From: Agreia pratensis
Lineage (GTDB): Bacteria > Actinomycetota > Actinomycetes > Actinomycetales > Microbacteriaceae
NCBI RefSeq assembly: GCF_900177685.1
Contig: NZ_FXAY01000001.1
Coordinates: 496,001 to 560,000 of the forward strand
Reading direction: 5' to 3'
Length of the DNA stretch: 64,000 nucleotides
A program made the position numbers and the translations under genes. This document shows positions 1 through 8,564 of this stretch, piece by piece; position 1 is the stretch's first letter, and each line of letters starts with the position of its first letter. Below the pieces are notes generated by a model. The model was not told the DNA's origin, searched no databases, and saw nothing but the letters and a program-made list of their open reading frames with translations.

Positions 1-637
1 CGCTCAGGTCGCGATCCCGGGCATCCAGATCGAGGTTCTCGATGACGAAGGGCACGATGTCGGACTCGACTCCGGCGGCCTGCTCGTGGTGAGCGAGCCG
101 TGGCCATCGATGCTGCGCGGAATCTGGGGCGACCCAGAGCGCTACAAAGAGACCTATTGGGACAAGTTCGGTGACAAGTACTTCGCCGGTGACGGCGCTC
201 GCCGAGATCGCGACGGCGACCTCTGGTTGCTCGGCCGCGTCGACGACGTGATGAATGTGTCGGGGCACAGGCTCTCGACGGCCGAGATCGAGTCGGCGCT
301 CGTGTCGCATCCCATGGTTGCGGAGGCCGCCGTGGTCGGAGCCGAAGACGAGGCGACCGGCCAGGCGGTCGTCGCTTTCGTGATCGTGCGCGCGAGCCAG
401 GCCGACGTCGCGACGGCCGACGAGGCATCCGCTCTGCTTCGTGCCCACGTCGCCGAGCAGATCGGCGCGATCGCGAAACCACGCACCGTCTTTCTCGTGG
501 CGGAATTGCCCAAGACGCGATCGGGCAAGATCATGCGGCGGCTGCTGAGAGACGTGGCCGAGGGCCGTGAGGTCGGAGACACCACGACCCTCGCAGACAC
601 GCAGGTGATGCAGATCATCACCGACAGGCTGAAGTAG
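1..637 (+). CDS. acsA: Acetyl-CoA synthetase, C-terminal part (5' end outside window)
   Basis: Open from the first complete codon at base 2, so the gene begins before the window and only about 211 C-terminal residues are visible. These carry the ANL-superfamily C-terminal hinge (GRVDDVMNVSGHRLST) and the catalytic-lysine signature KTRSGKIMRR, typical of AMP-forming acetyl-CoA synthetase. The enzyme activates acetate to acetyl-CoA via acetyl-AMP in the cytosol. The SGK lysine is the residue normally acetylated to switch the enzyme off. It complements the Pta-AckA route encoded at 33-37 kb. It converges on the RidA gene with a 10-bp gap. Confidence 0.93.
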   Translation, partial: AQVAIPGIQIEVLDDEGHDVGLDSGGLLVVSEPWPSMLRGIWGDPERYKETYWDKFGDKYFAGDGARRDRDGDLWLLGRVDDVMNVSGHRLSTAEIESALVSHPMVAEAAVVGAEDEATGQAVVAFVIVRASQADVATADEASALLRAHVAEQIGAIAKPRTVFLVAELPKTRSGKIMRRLLRDVAEGREVGDTTTLADTQVMQIITDRLK

Positions 638-647
638 TCGGGAACGC

Positions 648-1118
648 CTAGGCGAACTCGACGATCACCTCGATCTCGACAGGAGCGTCGAGCGGCAGAG
701 CGGCGACACCCACGGCCGAGCGCGCGTGGATGCCACGATCGCCGAACAGCTCGACGAGAAACTCGGATGCGCCATTGATCACGCCGGGCTGGCCCGTGAA
801 CGACGGGTCGGATGCGACGAATCCGGTCACTTTGACGACCCGCGTCACACGGTCGAGCGAGCCGATCACATTCTCGACGGCGGCGAGCGCGTTGAGGATG
901 GATGTCTGCGCGAGCGACTTCGCGATCGACGGCGAGACCAGTTCGTGGCCGTCACCGACCTTGCCGGTGTATTCGAGGCTGCCGTCGACGAACGGAAGCT
1001 GGCCCGCTGTGAACACGAGATTGCCCGAGATCACGGCGGGAATGTATGCCGCAACCGGGGGCACGACCGTGGGAATGGTGATTCCGAGCTCAGCGAGGCG
1101 CGCAGCGATCACACTCAT
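648..1118 (-). CDS. RidA family protein (YjgF/YER057c/UK114)
   Basis: The 156-residue protein has the RidA/Rid trimer fold signature, including the N-terminal GNLVFTAGQLPF strand region and a C-terminal block around RSAVGVAALPLDAPVEIEV. Family members deaminate reactive enamine/imine intermediates from PLP enzymes. The conserved RidA arginine appears to be replaced in this variant (HARSAVGVAALPL), so it may belong to a Rid2-7 subgroup. The ATG at 1118 overlaps the stop of the upstream DUF4177 gene (ATGA), which suggests translational coupling. Confidence 0.85.
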   Translation of the reverse strand: MSVIAARLAELGITIPTVVPPVAAYIPAVISGNLVFTAGQLPFVDGSLEYTGKVGDGHELVSPSIAKSLAQTSILNALAAVENVIGSLDRVTRVVKVTGFVASDPSFTGQPGVINGASEFLVELFGDRGIHARSAVGVAALPLDAPVEIEVIVEFA

Positions 1119-1288
1119 CAGGAGGCCTCTCCCGCTGCGGCGACGGGACGCTTGAGGTAGGCGACGAGTCCGCCCTCGGGGCCCGTGACGATCTGCACGA
1201 GTTCCCAGCCCTTCGCCCCCCAGGTATTGAGGATTCCCGTCGTGTTGTGGATCATGAGCGGTGTTGTGACGTACTCCCAAGTGGGCAT
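1118..1288 (-). CDS. DUF4177-like small protein
   Basis: A 56-residue protein with the WEYVTTPL...LNTWGAKGWELVQIV pattern seen in DUF4177 proteins, whose function is unknown. The start is set by AAAGGA seven bases upstream of the ATG. The gene is co-transcribed and overlapping with RidA, and divergent from the penicillin-binding protein gene across about 50 bp. An upstream in-frame ATG exists but lacks an equally placed ribosome-binding site. Confidence 0.75.
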   Translation of the reverse strand: MPTWEYVTTPLMIHNTTGILNTWGAKGWELVQIVTGPEGGLVAYLKRPVAAAGEAS

Positions 1289-1325
1289 CCGCGTTCCTTT
1301 CTGGGCATTTGCCAGCATCATCGAT

Positions 1326-1338
1326 TACTCTCGAGCAT
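1326..1338 (+). promoter_or_regulatory. Candidate leaderless-type -10 (TACTCT) for the PBP gene
   Basis: TACTCT ends seven bases before the ATG at 1339 and there is no Shine-Dalgarno sequence. Transcription would start at or next to the start codon. Confidence 0.4.
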
Positions 1339-3870
1339 ATGTCTGCCCAGAAATCTAAGGTTAGCGGCGTCATCGGAGCGATCCTTGGACTCGCGGGGAT
1401 GAGCGCCATTGCTGGCGTTCTCGTCACGGCCATGGTCGCCCCCGCGCTCGCAGTCACCGGTATCGCCACGAACAACTCCATCGGCATGTTCGAGAACCTG
1501 CCGTCGAACATCCGCCCCGACGTGCTTTCGCAGAAGTCGGAGATCTATGCGAAAGATGGCGCCGGAAACCCGGTTCTTCTTGCAGCGGTCTACGACCAGA
1601 ACCGCGAAGAGGTCGGGTGGGATCAGATCTCTCCCTTCGTGAAGGATGCCGTGGTGTCTGTCGAAGACCCCCGCTTCTACACGCACGGTGGAGTTGACAT
1701 CGTGTCGGCGGCTCGTGCCGCCGCTCAGAGCGCTGCCGGCGGCGACGGCCCCGGCGCATCGACCATCTCGATGCAATACGTGCGCAACATCCTCATTCAG
1801 AAGACCGAAGAGATCCAAGACAAGGCCGAGCGCGACAAGGCCTTCGAAGACGCGACGAAGACCACTGTCGACCGCAAGCTCAAAGAGATGAAGCTGGCCA
1901 TCGGGCTCGAGAAGGAGTTCACGAAGGATCAGATTCTTCTGGGCTACCTCAACATCTCGAACTTCGGTGGAACCGTCTACGGCATCGAGGCCGCCGCCCA
2001 GTACTACTACGGCGTCTCGGCGAAAGACGTGACTCTGGCCCAGGCGACCAGCCTCGTGGCCATGGTCAACGAGCCGAACGGCCTTCGCATCGACCAGCCC
2101 GACCAGCCGCAGAAGATCGCCGACAATCAGGCCAGGCGCGACGTCAACATCCTTCCGGCCATGCTGAAAGAGCACAAGATCACGCAGGCCCAATTCGATG
2201 AGGCCAAGGCGACGCCTGTCACACCGAACATCGTCGAACCCTCGACAGGCTGTACGACCGCGAACGCCAACATCGGCGCCGGCTTCTTCTGTGACTACGT
2301 CTCATACATCGTCAAGAACGATCCCGTGTTCGGCGCAGACGCAGACACCCGCTGGCAGAAGTTCCGCACCGGCGGCTTCAAGATCTTCACAACCCTCGAT
2401 ATCGACCTGCAGACGGCCGCGATCAATTCCATGTTCGAGAACGTTCCGAAGACAGCCGCGGAGCTGGACCTCGGATCGTCCATGGTGACCGTTCAGCCCG
2501 GCACGGGCCGAGTGCTCGCGATGGTTCAGAACAAGGTCTTCAATCCGGCCGAAGGCGCGAGTCCCGAAGAGACATCCATCAACTTCAGCACCGACTACGA
2601 TTACGGCGGATCGACCGGCTTCCCCTCGGGATCCACGTACAAGGCGTTCACGCTGGCACAGTGGCTGAAGACCGGACACTCGATCAACGAGCGAGTCAAC
2701 GGAAGCGTTCAGACATTCAATCTCGCCACCTTCAAGAACCACTGCGAAGGGTCGGGAGGCGGTACCTACAAGTCCGCCAACGACGGCGGGCCCACAGGAT
2801 CGATGACCGTTGCCACGGCGACAGCCAACTCCGTCAACAACGCCTTCATCGCCATGGCACAGAAGCTCGACATGTGCGACATCACCCAGACCGCAATGGA
2901 CTTCGGCATGCACCGCGCCGACGGAGCACCCCTGAAGCAGGTCGTCTCGTCGGTCCTCGGCATCAACGAGGTCGCGCCGCTGACGGTCGCGGCCGCATAT
3001 GCCGGTATCGCAGCCGGTGGAAACTACTGCAAGCCCATCGCGATCGATCAGATCGTCGATTCCGCGGGTGCCGACGTTCCGATCCCCCCGGGCGAATGCA
3101 AGCAGGCCGTCGACCCGAACGTTGCCGCAACCATGGCGATTCCCATGCAGCAGGTCGTGGCGAACGGTACCGCTACGGGCGCCCAGATCGGCGACGGCAT
3201 CCCTGTCCTCGGAAAGACCGGAACGACAGACGGTGAGAACCACGTCTGGTTTGCCGGTGCCACCACCGCGCTCGCCACCGTCATCTGGGTCGGCAATGTG
3301 CAGGGCACAACCTCCGTGCGCTACACGAGCATTCCCGGTTACGGCAACGTCGGAGACATGCGCTGGCCCACCTGGACGCAGTACATGCGTCAGGCGAACC
3401 AGAAGTTCCCTGGCGTCGCGTTCCCTAAGGCAGATGGGTCTCTCACCCAGGCTCCACAGGTCGCTGTGCCTGCGGTGCAGGGCAAGACCATCGCTGAGGC
3501 CCAATCGCTGGTCGAGGCTGCTGGCTTCACGTTCCAAGACGGCGGAGCAACCGACAACGAGGCCCCCGCGGGCACAGCGGCCGGAACCGATCCTGCCGCT
3601 GGTACAAACGCGACCAAGGGTGCGACCGTCACCGTCTACACCAGCAATGGAGCACTGAAGAGCATCCCCGATGTGATCTCCGGCTCCAACACCCTCGGCG
3701 ACGCCGCCAACAAGCTCGGCCAGGCGGGCTGGAAGTTCGCGGGTACGAAGTACCAGGTGACCGGCGACGGTTGTAACGAGCAGAAACCGATCGGCACAGA
3801 ACCCGCCGTCGGCAGCTTCGCGAACCCCGCCAGCCAGGGCGTATACATCATCGGTTGTAAGAAGAAGTAG
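1339..3870 (+). CDS. Class A penicillin-binding protein with two PASTA domains
   Basis: The 843-residue bifunctional peptidoglycan synthase has an N-terminal membrane anchor (about residues 10-38). A GT51 glycosyltransferase domain follows, with the catalytic EDPRFYTHGG near residue 109 and GASTISMQYVRN. The transpeptidase has the active-site serine in STYK near 432, SVN near 500 and KTGTTD near 626. Two PASTA repeats (about 705-770 and 773-840) close the protein. It polymerises and cross-links peptidoglycan at the outer membrane face. The ATG at 1339 is preferred because it precedes the membrane anchor and follows a -10-like element. The metallophosphoesterase gene begins 7 bp downstream, probably in the same operon. 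Confidence 0.95.
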   Translation: MSAQKSKVSGVIGAILGLAGMSAIAGVLVTAMVAPALAVTGIATNNSIGMFENLPSNIRPDVLSQKSEIYAKDGAGNPVLLAAVYDQNREEVGWDQISPFVKDAVVSVEDPRFYTHGGVDIVSAARAAAQSAAGGDGPGASTISMQYVRNILIQKTEEIQDKAERDKAFEDATKTTVDRKLKEMKLAIGLEKEFTKDQILLGYLNISNFGGTVYGIEAAAQYYYGVSAKDVTLAQATSLVAMVNEPNGLRIDQPDQPQKIADNQARRDVNILPAMLKEHKITQAQFDEAKATPVTPNIVEPSTGCTTANANIGAGFFCDYVSYIVKNDPVFGADADTRWQKFRTGGFKIFTTLDIDLQTAAINSMFENVPKTAAELDLGSSMVTVQPGTGRVLAMVQNKVFNPAEGASPEETSINFSTDYDYGGSTGFPSGSTYKAFTLAQWLKTGHSINERVNGSVQTFNLATFKNHCEGSGGGTYKSANDGGPTGSMTVATATANSVNNAFIAMAQKLDMCDITQTAMDFGMHRADGAPLKQVVSSVLGINEVAPLTVAAAYAGIAAGGNYCKPIAIDQIVDSAGADVPIPPGECKQAVDPNVAATMAIPMQQVVANGTATGAQIGDGIPVLGKTGTTDGENHVWFAGATTALATVIWVGNVQGTTSVRYTSIPGYGNVGDMRWPTWTQYMRQANQKFPGVAFPKADGSLTQAPQVAVPAVQGKTIAEAQSLVEAAGFTFQDGGATDNEAPAGTAAGTDPAAGTNATKGATVTVYTSNGALKSIPDVISGSNTLGDAANKLGQAGWKFAGTKYQVTGDGCNEQKPIGTEPAVGSFANPASQGVYIIGCKKK

Positions 3871-3877
3871 CGACCAG

Positions 3878-4822
3878 GTGGCATTGTCCCGTCAGGCGAC
3901 GGCCGCCGCGACAGCCCTCGGGCTGACCGTGGCGGCCGGAGCTGCTGCCTTCGGGTGGGGCTCCCTTGTGGAGCGCCACCTCTTCACCCTTCGCCGCGTC
4001 TCCGCCCCCGTGCTTCCCGCCGGCGCGGCGGACATCCGGGTCTTGCATATTTCGGACCTGCACCTGGCGCCGTGGCAGCACGACAAACAGGAGTGGGTGA
4101 GGCGACTCGCCCTGCTCGAACCCGACCTGGTCGTCGACACCGGCGACAACCTCGGCCACACCGAGTCGTACGATGCCATCGCATACGCGCTCGAGCCGTT
4201 ACGCGGCATCCCGGGCGTCTTCGTGAACGGCTCGAACGACTACTTCGCGCCGACATTCAAAAGCCCCCTGCGATACTTCATGGGGCCGTCGAAGATGCAT
4301 CGCGACCCCACGCGGCTCGACACGAAGCGGCTCGAAGCAACGTTCGCCGATCTGGGCTGGCAGAACCTCAACAACCGCGCCACGAATCTGGTGGTCAACG
4401 GCACTCGCATCGAGTTCTTCGGTGTCGACGACCCTCACCGCCACTACGACAGGCTCGACCGCATTCCGGGGGCTCTCGACGAACTGCGCGAAGACGAAGA
4501 CGACGACTACGCCGCCGATCTCACCATCGGGGTCGCGCACGCGCCGTACCAGCGCGTGCTGAACTCATTCGTGACGCACGGGGCAGACGCGATCTTCGCA
4601 GGCCACACGCACGGAGGCCAGGTGTGCGTGCCCGGCTTCGGCGCGCTCATCACGAACTGCGATATCCCGAGAGACCAGGTCAAGGGACTGAGCGTGTGGC
4701 GACACGGACTGCGCGCGGCGTACCTCAATGTCTCTGCAGGCCTCGGCACATCGATCTACGCGCCCTTCCGCTTCTCGTGCCTGCCCGAGGCAACGCTGCT
4801 CACGCTCACCTCCTCGCGCTGA
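3878..4822 (+). CDS. Metallophosphoesterase (YkuE-like)
   Basis: The 314-residue protein has an N-terminal hydrophobic segment and a calcineurin-like metallophosphoesterase domain: metal-ligand blocks HISDLH, DTGDN, NGSND (in place of GNHD) and GHTHGGQ. The GNHD to GSND change is seen in this membrane-linked subgroup and may affect metal binding. The GTG start lies 7 bp after the PBP stop, so the two genes are probably co-transcribed, which hints at a cell-envelope substrate. No specific substrate can be assigned. Confidence 0.88.
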   Translation: MALSRQATAAATALGLTVAAGAAAFGWGSLVERHLFTLRRVSAPVLPAGAADIRVLHISDLHLAPWQHDKQEWVRRLALLEPDLVVDTGDNLGHTESYDAIAYALEPLRGIPGVFVNGSNDYFAPTFKSPLRYFMGPSKMHRDPTRLDTKRLEATFADLGWQNLNNRATNLVVNGTRIEFFGVDDPHRHYDRLDRIPGALDELREDEDDDYAADLTIGVAHAPYQRVLNSFVTHGADAIFAGHTHGGQVCVPGFGALITNCDIPRDQVKGLSVWRHGLRAAYLNVSAGLGTSIYAPFRFSCLPEATLLTLTSSR

Positions 4823-4879
4823 CCCGTGCACGCGGCACCTGCCGAAATCGGCTAGGATGATTGAGGCCTTCGGGCTGAT

Positions 4880-4956
4880 CGGGGTATGGCGCAGCTTGGT
4901 AGCGCGCGTCGTTCGGGACGACGAGGTCGCAGGTTCAAATCCTGTTACCCCGACCA
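4880..4956 (+). tRNA. tRNA-Pro (anticodon CGG)
   Basis: A full cloverleaf can be drawn: acceptor CGGGGTA/TACCCCG, D-arm GCGCAGCTTGGTAGCGC, anticodon stem CGTCG/CGACG with loop TTCGGGA (anticodon CGG, reads CCG), T-arm with GGTTCAAATCC, discriminator A and encoded CCA. The 77-nt gene is followed directly by a strong hairpin terminator. Confidence 0.97.
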
Positions 4957-4957
4957 T

Positions 4958-4995
4958 CACAAAGACTCCCTCTCACACGAGAGGGAGTCTTTGTG
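4958..4995 (+). terminator. Hairpin terminator after tRNA-Pro
   Basis: A perfect 17-bp inverted repeat (4958-4974 with 4979-4995) has a 4-nt ACAC loop, and the right arm ends in TCTTTGTG. It lies one base after the tRNA CCA end. Confidence 0.9.
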
Positions 4996-5056
4996 TTTAC
5001 GGAATGTACAGGTCACAGAGTAGTCACGCTCCGAGAGGACACTCGGCTTACTCCGC

Positions 5057-5068
5057 TAGATTTCGAGA
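5057..5068 (+). promoter_or_regulatory. Candidate leaderless promoter -10 (TAGATT)
   Basis: TAGATT is followed by six bases and then the GTG at 5069, with no ribosome-binding site. This fits a leaderless transcript. Confidence 0.45.
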
Positions 5069-5785
5069 GTGAACACACTCGCTCGCCGCAGTCCGCGACG
5101 GAACGGCATCGTGACCCTCCTGACCGCCGTGGCCTCGGTGACCGTTCTTCTGCTCGGCGGGGTCTTCACTTCTGCCCAGCCCGCGGCGGCAGCCGAAGAC
5201 GTCGTAGGCAAGCGACCCCTCGTCGTCTTCATCGGAAACTCTTTCACGAGCGGATCAGCGATGGACACCGGCGGCATCGCCCGGTACCCGTCATTGCTGT
5301 CCGCCCAGCTCGGGTTTCCGTACATGACCCTGACCGCCGACGGCGCCGGTTATGCCTCCGCCGGAACAGAGTCGCGCACTTTCCTCGCCCTGGCGAAGAA
5401 AGTGCCCCAGAACGCCGCTGTCGTCGTCGTGCTGGGCAGTGACGACGACGCCGACAACACGGCGGCGCAGATCCGGGCCGGAGCAGCCGAGACATACGCC
5501 CGCATCCACGAGCAAGCTCCAGGGGCAGTCATCCTCGCCGTGGCATCCCCGTGGGGCCAGACGCCCCCGCCGAAAGGCATCACGACGGCGCGCGACGCTG
5601 TGCGAGACGCGGCTCTGCAAGACGGCAACGCTTTCATCGACACGATCACCGACAAGTGGCTGGTCGCCGGACCAGCGGGTCAGGTGGGCTCAGACGGAGT
5701 GCATCCGACAGACGTCGGCCACGCAGAGATGGCGAGATACCTTGCCCCCGTGATCAGCCAGCTGCTGCCCTCCCGTTCGGTCTAA
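5069..5785 (+). CDS. Secreted SGNH/GDSL-type hydrolase
   Basis: The 238-residue protein has a signal peptide (hydrophobic stretch about 14-35, then a PAAAAED cleavage-type region) and an SGNH fold. Block I is GNSFTSGS with the nucleophilic serine, where the usual GDS is GNS, and block V is DGVHPTDVGH with the catalytic Asp-His. The VVLGSDDDADN segment sits where block III (GxND) is expected and is altered. It is probably an extracellular esterase or acetylhydrolase with unknown substrate. The gene is monocistronic after tRNA-Pro, and its stop overlaps the stop of tdk on the other strand. Confidence 0.82.
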   Translation: MNTLARRSPRRNGIVTLLTAVASVTVLLLGGVFTSAQPAAAAEDVVGKRPLVVFIGNSFTSGSAMDTGGIARYPSLLSAQLGFPYMTLTADGAGYASAGTESRTFLALAKKVPQNAAVVVVLGSDDDADNTAAQIRAGAAETYARIHEQAPGAVILAVASPWGQTPPPKGITTARDAVRDAALQDGNAFIDTITDKWLVAGPAGQVGSDGVHPTDVGHAEMARYLAPVISQLLPSRSV

Positions 5786-6396
5786 GAACCGCTTCCGAGC
5801 ACGCCGCCGCTTTCCTCGAGATAGCAGACGCCGCACAGCGACTCGTAGGTCACGTGCTCACCATCGATCGCGACCTGAGCTCCGTCGAAGACGAAAACAT
5901 CGTCGATCTTGCGCGAATTGAAGATGGCCTTGCGCCCACAACGACAGATGGTCTTGAGTTCTTCGAGACTGTGCGCGATCTCCATAAGGCGCGCACTGCC
6001 GGGAAACGCCGACGTTTGGAAGTCGGTGCGAATACCGTAGGCCAACACCGGCACATCGTCGAGAATCGCAATGCGCAGGGCGTCGTCGACCTGCTCGGGT
6101 GAGAGAAACTGCGCCTCGTCGATCAGAAGGCACGAGATCTCGCCCGAACCATTCGCAACCGACAGGTCGCGGCGCTCGATGAAGTCCGCCCTGAGATTCG
6201 ACGAGGGAGTCACGAGAAAATCGACCTCGCGCGTCACACCGAGGCGAGACACGATGCGGGTGTCGCCCTTGGTGTCGACCGAGGGTTTGGCGATGAGTAC
6301 GTTCTGCTGGCGCTCCTCGTAGTTGTAGGCAGCCTGGAGCATCGCCGTGCTCTTGCCGCTGTTCATCGCCCCGAACCGGAAGTAGAGTTTCGCCAC
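5782..6396 (-). CDS. tdk: Thymidine kinase
   Basis: The 204-residue type II (TK1-like) thymidine kinase has P-loop GAMNSGKST, Walker B-like DEAQF, the lasso-loop region and a structural zinc site formed by CRCG and CGVC. It salvages thymidine to dTMP with ATP. The start is a GTG at 6396, chosen because MAKLYFRFGAMNSGKS is the family N-terminus. The GGAGG upstream is only one base from the GTG, unusually close for a ribosome-binding site. The stop codon shares CTAA with the convergent SGNH gene. Confidence 0.95.
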   Translation of the reverse strand: MAKLYFRFGAMNSGKSTAMLQAAYNYEERQQNVLIAKPSVDTKGDTRIVSRLGVTREVDFLVTPSSNLRADFIERRDLSVANGSGEISCLLIDEAQFLSPEQVDDALRIAILDDVPVLAYGIRTDFQTSAFPGSARLMEIAHSLEELKTICRCGRKAIFNSRKIDDVFVFDGAQVAIDGEHVTYESLCGVCYLEESGGVLGSGS

Positions 6397-6470
6397 GCCT
6401 CCAAGGGTAGTTGCTCGCGCATCATGCCGGACTCGATAAGCACAAGGGCTCTTGTCGCCGGTTACGAAGC

Positions 6471-7565
6471 TCAGAACAGAGTCGGCTGCCCCTGGTCGAT
6501 CTCTTCTGGAATGATCGACCCCGCCGACGGCGCCGGCCCTCGCACCGATCGTCGGTCGCCTCGCCCGATGGCCGAACTTCGAATCCCGCCTGAGGCCGGG
6601 TCTTCGATGGCCCGCTGAAGCCCGTGAGCTCGAATAAGCGGCTGGATGCGCGCCGCCAACCACTTTCTATAGTCTTTCGGCGCATAGCTGTTGGCGCCGT
6701 AGTACATGCGCCCGTATTGCTCGACGAGTTCGGGATGCGCAGACTGGAGCCACCTGAAGAACCACGTCTTGACGCCCGGGCGCAGGTGGAGCGCCGTGTA
6801 GAGAACCGTTGTCGCACCCGCGGCCTTGATCTGGCCCAGGGCGTCGTCTAGATGCGCCTTGGTGTCTGTGAGGTAAGGCAGGATCGGCATGAGAAACACG
6901 CTGCAGTCGAGGCCAGCCTCGCGCACTGCCGTGACGGTCGCGAGGCGAGCTCGTGTGGAGGGGGTTCCCGGCTCGATCGACTGCTGCAGGTCGTCGTCGT
7001 AGATCGCGATCGACATGGCCAGATCGACGGGCACCGTGGCGCCCGCCTCGACCAGTAGCGGCAGATCTCGTCGCAGAAGAGTGCCTTTGGTCAGAATCGA
7101 GAACGGCGTCTGCGATTGCGCCAAGGCCTCGATGATGCCCGGCATCAGGCGGTACCTACCCTCAGCCCTCTGATACGGGTCGGTGTTCGTGCCGAGCGCC
7201 ACCGGACTGTGCTGCCACGCCGGTCGCCGAAGTTCTTTCTGGAGCACCTCTGCCACGTTGAGCTTGACGATCAGCTGGGCATCGAAATCGGCGCCGGCGT
7301 CGAGGTCGAGGTAGGTGTGCGTGGGTCGTGCGAAACAGTAGACGCAAGCGTGGCTGCAGCCTCGATAAGGATTGATGGTCCAGCCATAGGGCAGCGACGT
7401 GCTCTGGCCCGGGATCTTGTTGAGAGCGGACTTCGCGAGGATCTCGTGAAACGTGACACCCGCGAACTCGGGGGTCTGCACCGAGCGCACGAGATTGTTG
7501 AGCTTCGCCAAGCCAGGAAGAGCCGAAGGCTCCGTCGTTGCTAACGCTTGACCGCTCCACCGCAT
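6471..7565 (-). CDS. Rv2578c-family radical SAM protein
   Basis: The 364-residue protein contains the radical SAM cluster motif CSHACVYC (CxxxCxxC) after NPYRGC, and the downstream pattern seen in SPL-related proteins named after Mycobacterium Rv2578c (ALGTNTDPYQ, SILTKGTLLRRDL). It binds a [4Fe-4S] cluster and S-adenosylmethionine. The reaction for this actinobacterial branch is not established, and similarity to spore photoproduct lyase suggests a nucleic-acid role. The tail after about residue 320 is poorly conserved in character. It lies between tdk and the ThiF-like gene on the same strand with short gaps, so co-transcription is possible. Confidence 0.88.
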   Translation of the reverse strand: MRWSGQALATTEPSALPGLAKLNNLVRSVQTPEFAGVTFHEILAKSALNKIPGQSTSLPYGWTINPYRGCSHACVYCFARPTHTYLDLDAGADFDAQLIVKLNVAEVLQKELRRPAWQHSPVALGTNTDPYQRAEGRYRLMPGIIEALAQSQTPFSILTKGTLLRRDLPLLVEAGATVPVDLAMSIAIYDDDLQQSIEPGTPSTRARLATVTAVREAGLDCSVFLMPILPYLTDTKAHLDDALGQIKAAGATTVLYTALHLRPGVKTWFFRWLQSAHPELVEQYGRMYYGANSYAPKDYRKWLAARIQPLIRAHGLQRAIEDPASGGIRSSAIGRGDRRSVRGPAPSAGSIIPEEIDQGQPTLF

Positions 7566-7604
7566 GCAGTCAGTCGAACATATATTCGAAAGAGAGTCAA
7601 CTCA

Positions 7605-8564
7605 TCACGACTCCGACGAGGCCTGAACCCTTCGTCGGTCGATGTCGGCTACAGCATACGAAGCAGATGGGTTGCGGCCGAGTCTCTGCCGAGCCGCCGC
7701 CACCACGAGGTGGCGCAGATGGCTGATCCGTCCTGATCTCAGCACGCGCGCACGGAAGCGGTACGAATCCATGTACGCGATGCGCGGCGCCCAGACGGGA
7801 GACGGACGACGAACGGATATGCCCCGGGTGAGATGGAGGAACGCCTGCGCCGAGGCGATCGACGACAAGAGGTCGATTCCGATCGCCAGAGAGGGCAGCG
7901 ATACAGATTCTCCGGCGCCATCCCTGGACCGCACCGCAGCGAGCGCCCGCAGATCGGAGTACGGCGGCACATAGGGCAGACTCCTGGCGAGATCCATGCT
8001 GTGCTCGGCGATCTCATCCAACGGCATGCGTTCGTCGAGACCCATGAATCGCTCGAATGTCCACGGGCCGGAGGGCGCGAACGAGGTGACCTGCGCAGCG
8101 AAACCCACGTTCATCGCCATGAGATCGGGGATTCCTCGAGCCCTGGCGGCTCGCGCGACCAGGACGCCTATCTCCGGCTGTGTCGACTCGGATTCGTCGA
8201 CCACGAGGTGGGCGCCGGCAATGAATTCATCGACAGATTCCGGGGTGACCCCCTCGGTGAACACCGCAACTCGGGCATCGGGATTGATGTCGAGCACACG
8301 ATCACGGAACACCTCGGCCTTGTTACGCCCGTAAGTGGATACCGCCGCACCATCGACACGGTTCGCGTTCTGAGGTTCGAATGTTTCGGGATCGGCGATG
8401 CTGAATGACGACACACCCATGCGGGCGAGCTTGAGGCCGAACTGGAAGCCGCCCCCGCCCGCGCCGCAGATGGCCACCGTCGATCGGATCAACGCCCTCT
8501 GTTCGTCTTCGCTCCAAAAACCGTAGTTGCGCGCGAACTCGGGAGAGAGAACCGTGCGAGGCAC
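7605..8564 (-). CDS. ThiF/E1-like adenylyltransferase domain protein
   Basis: The 319-residue protein has a Rossmann-type adenylation domain: glycine-rich loop ICGAGGGG (about 32-39), acidic block ADPETFEPQNANR (57-69) equivalent to the DxDxxxxxNxxR motif of ThiF/MoeB/E1 enzymes, then GRNKAEV. Family enzymes adenylate a C-terminal carboxylate. No CxxC zinc pairs and no catalytic cysteine of canonical E1s are visible, so it may only adenylate a small-molecule or peptide carboxylate. The GTG start overlaps the stop of the upstream acyltransferase gene (TAGTG), showing tight coupling. No ubiquitin-like or JAB partner is present nearby. Confidence 0.8.
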   Translation of the reverse strand: MPRTVLSPEFARNYGFWSEDEQRALIRSTVAICGAGGGGFQFGLKLARMGVSSFSIADPETFEPQNANRVDGAAVSTYGRNKAEVFRDRVLDINPDARVAVFTEGVTPESVDEFIAGAHLVVDESESTQPEIGVLVARAARARGIPDLMAMNVGFAAQVTSFAPSGPWTFERFMGLDERMPLDEIAEHSMDLARSLPYVPPYSDLRALAAVRSRDGAGESVSLPSLAIGIDLLSSIASAQAFLHLTRGISVRRPSPVWAPRIAYMDSYRFRARVLRSGRISHLRHLVVAAARQRLGRNPSASYAVADIDRRRVQASSES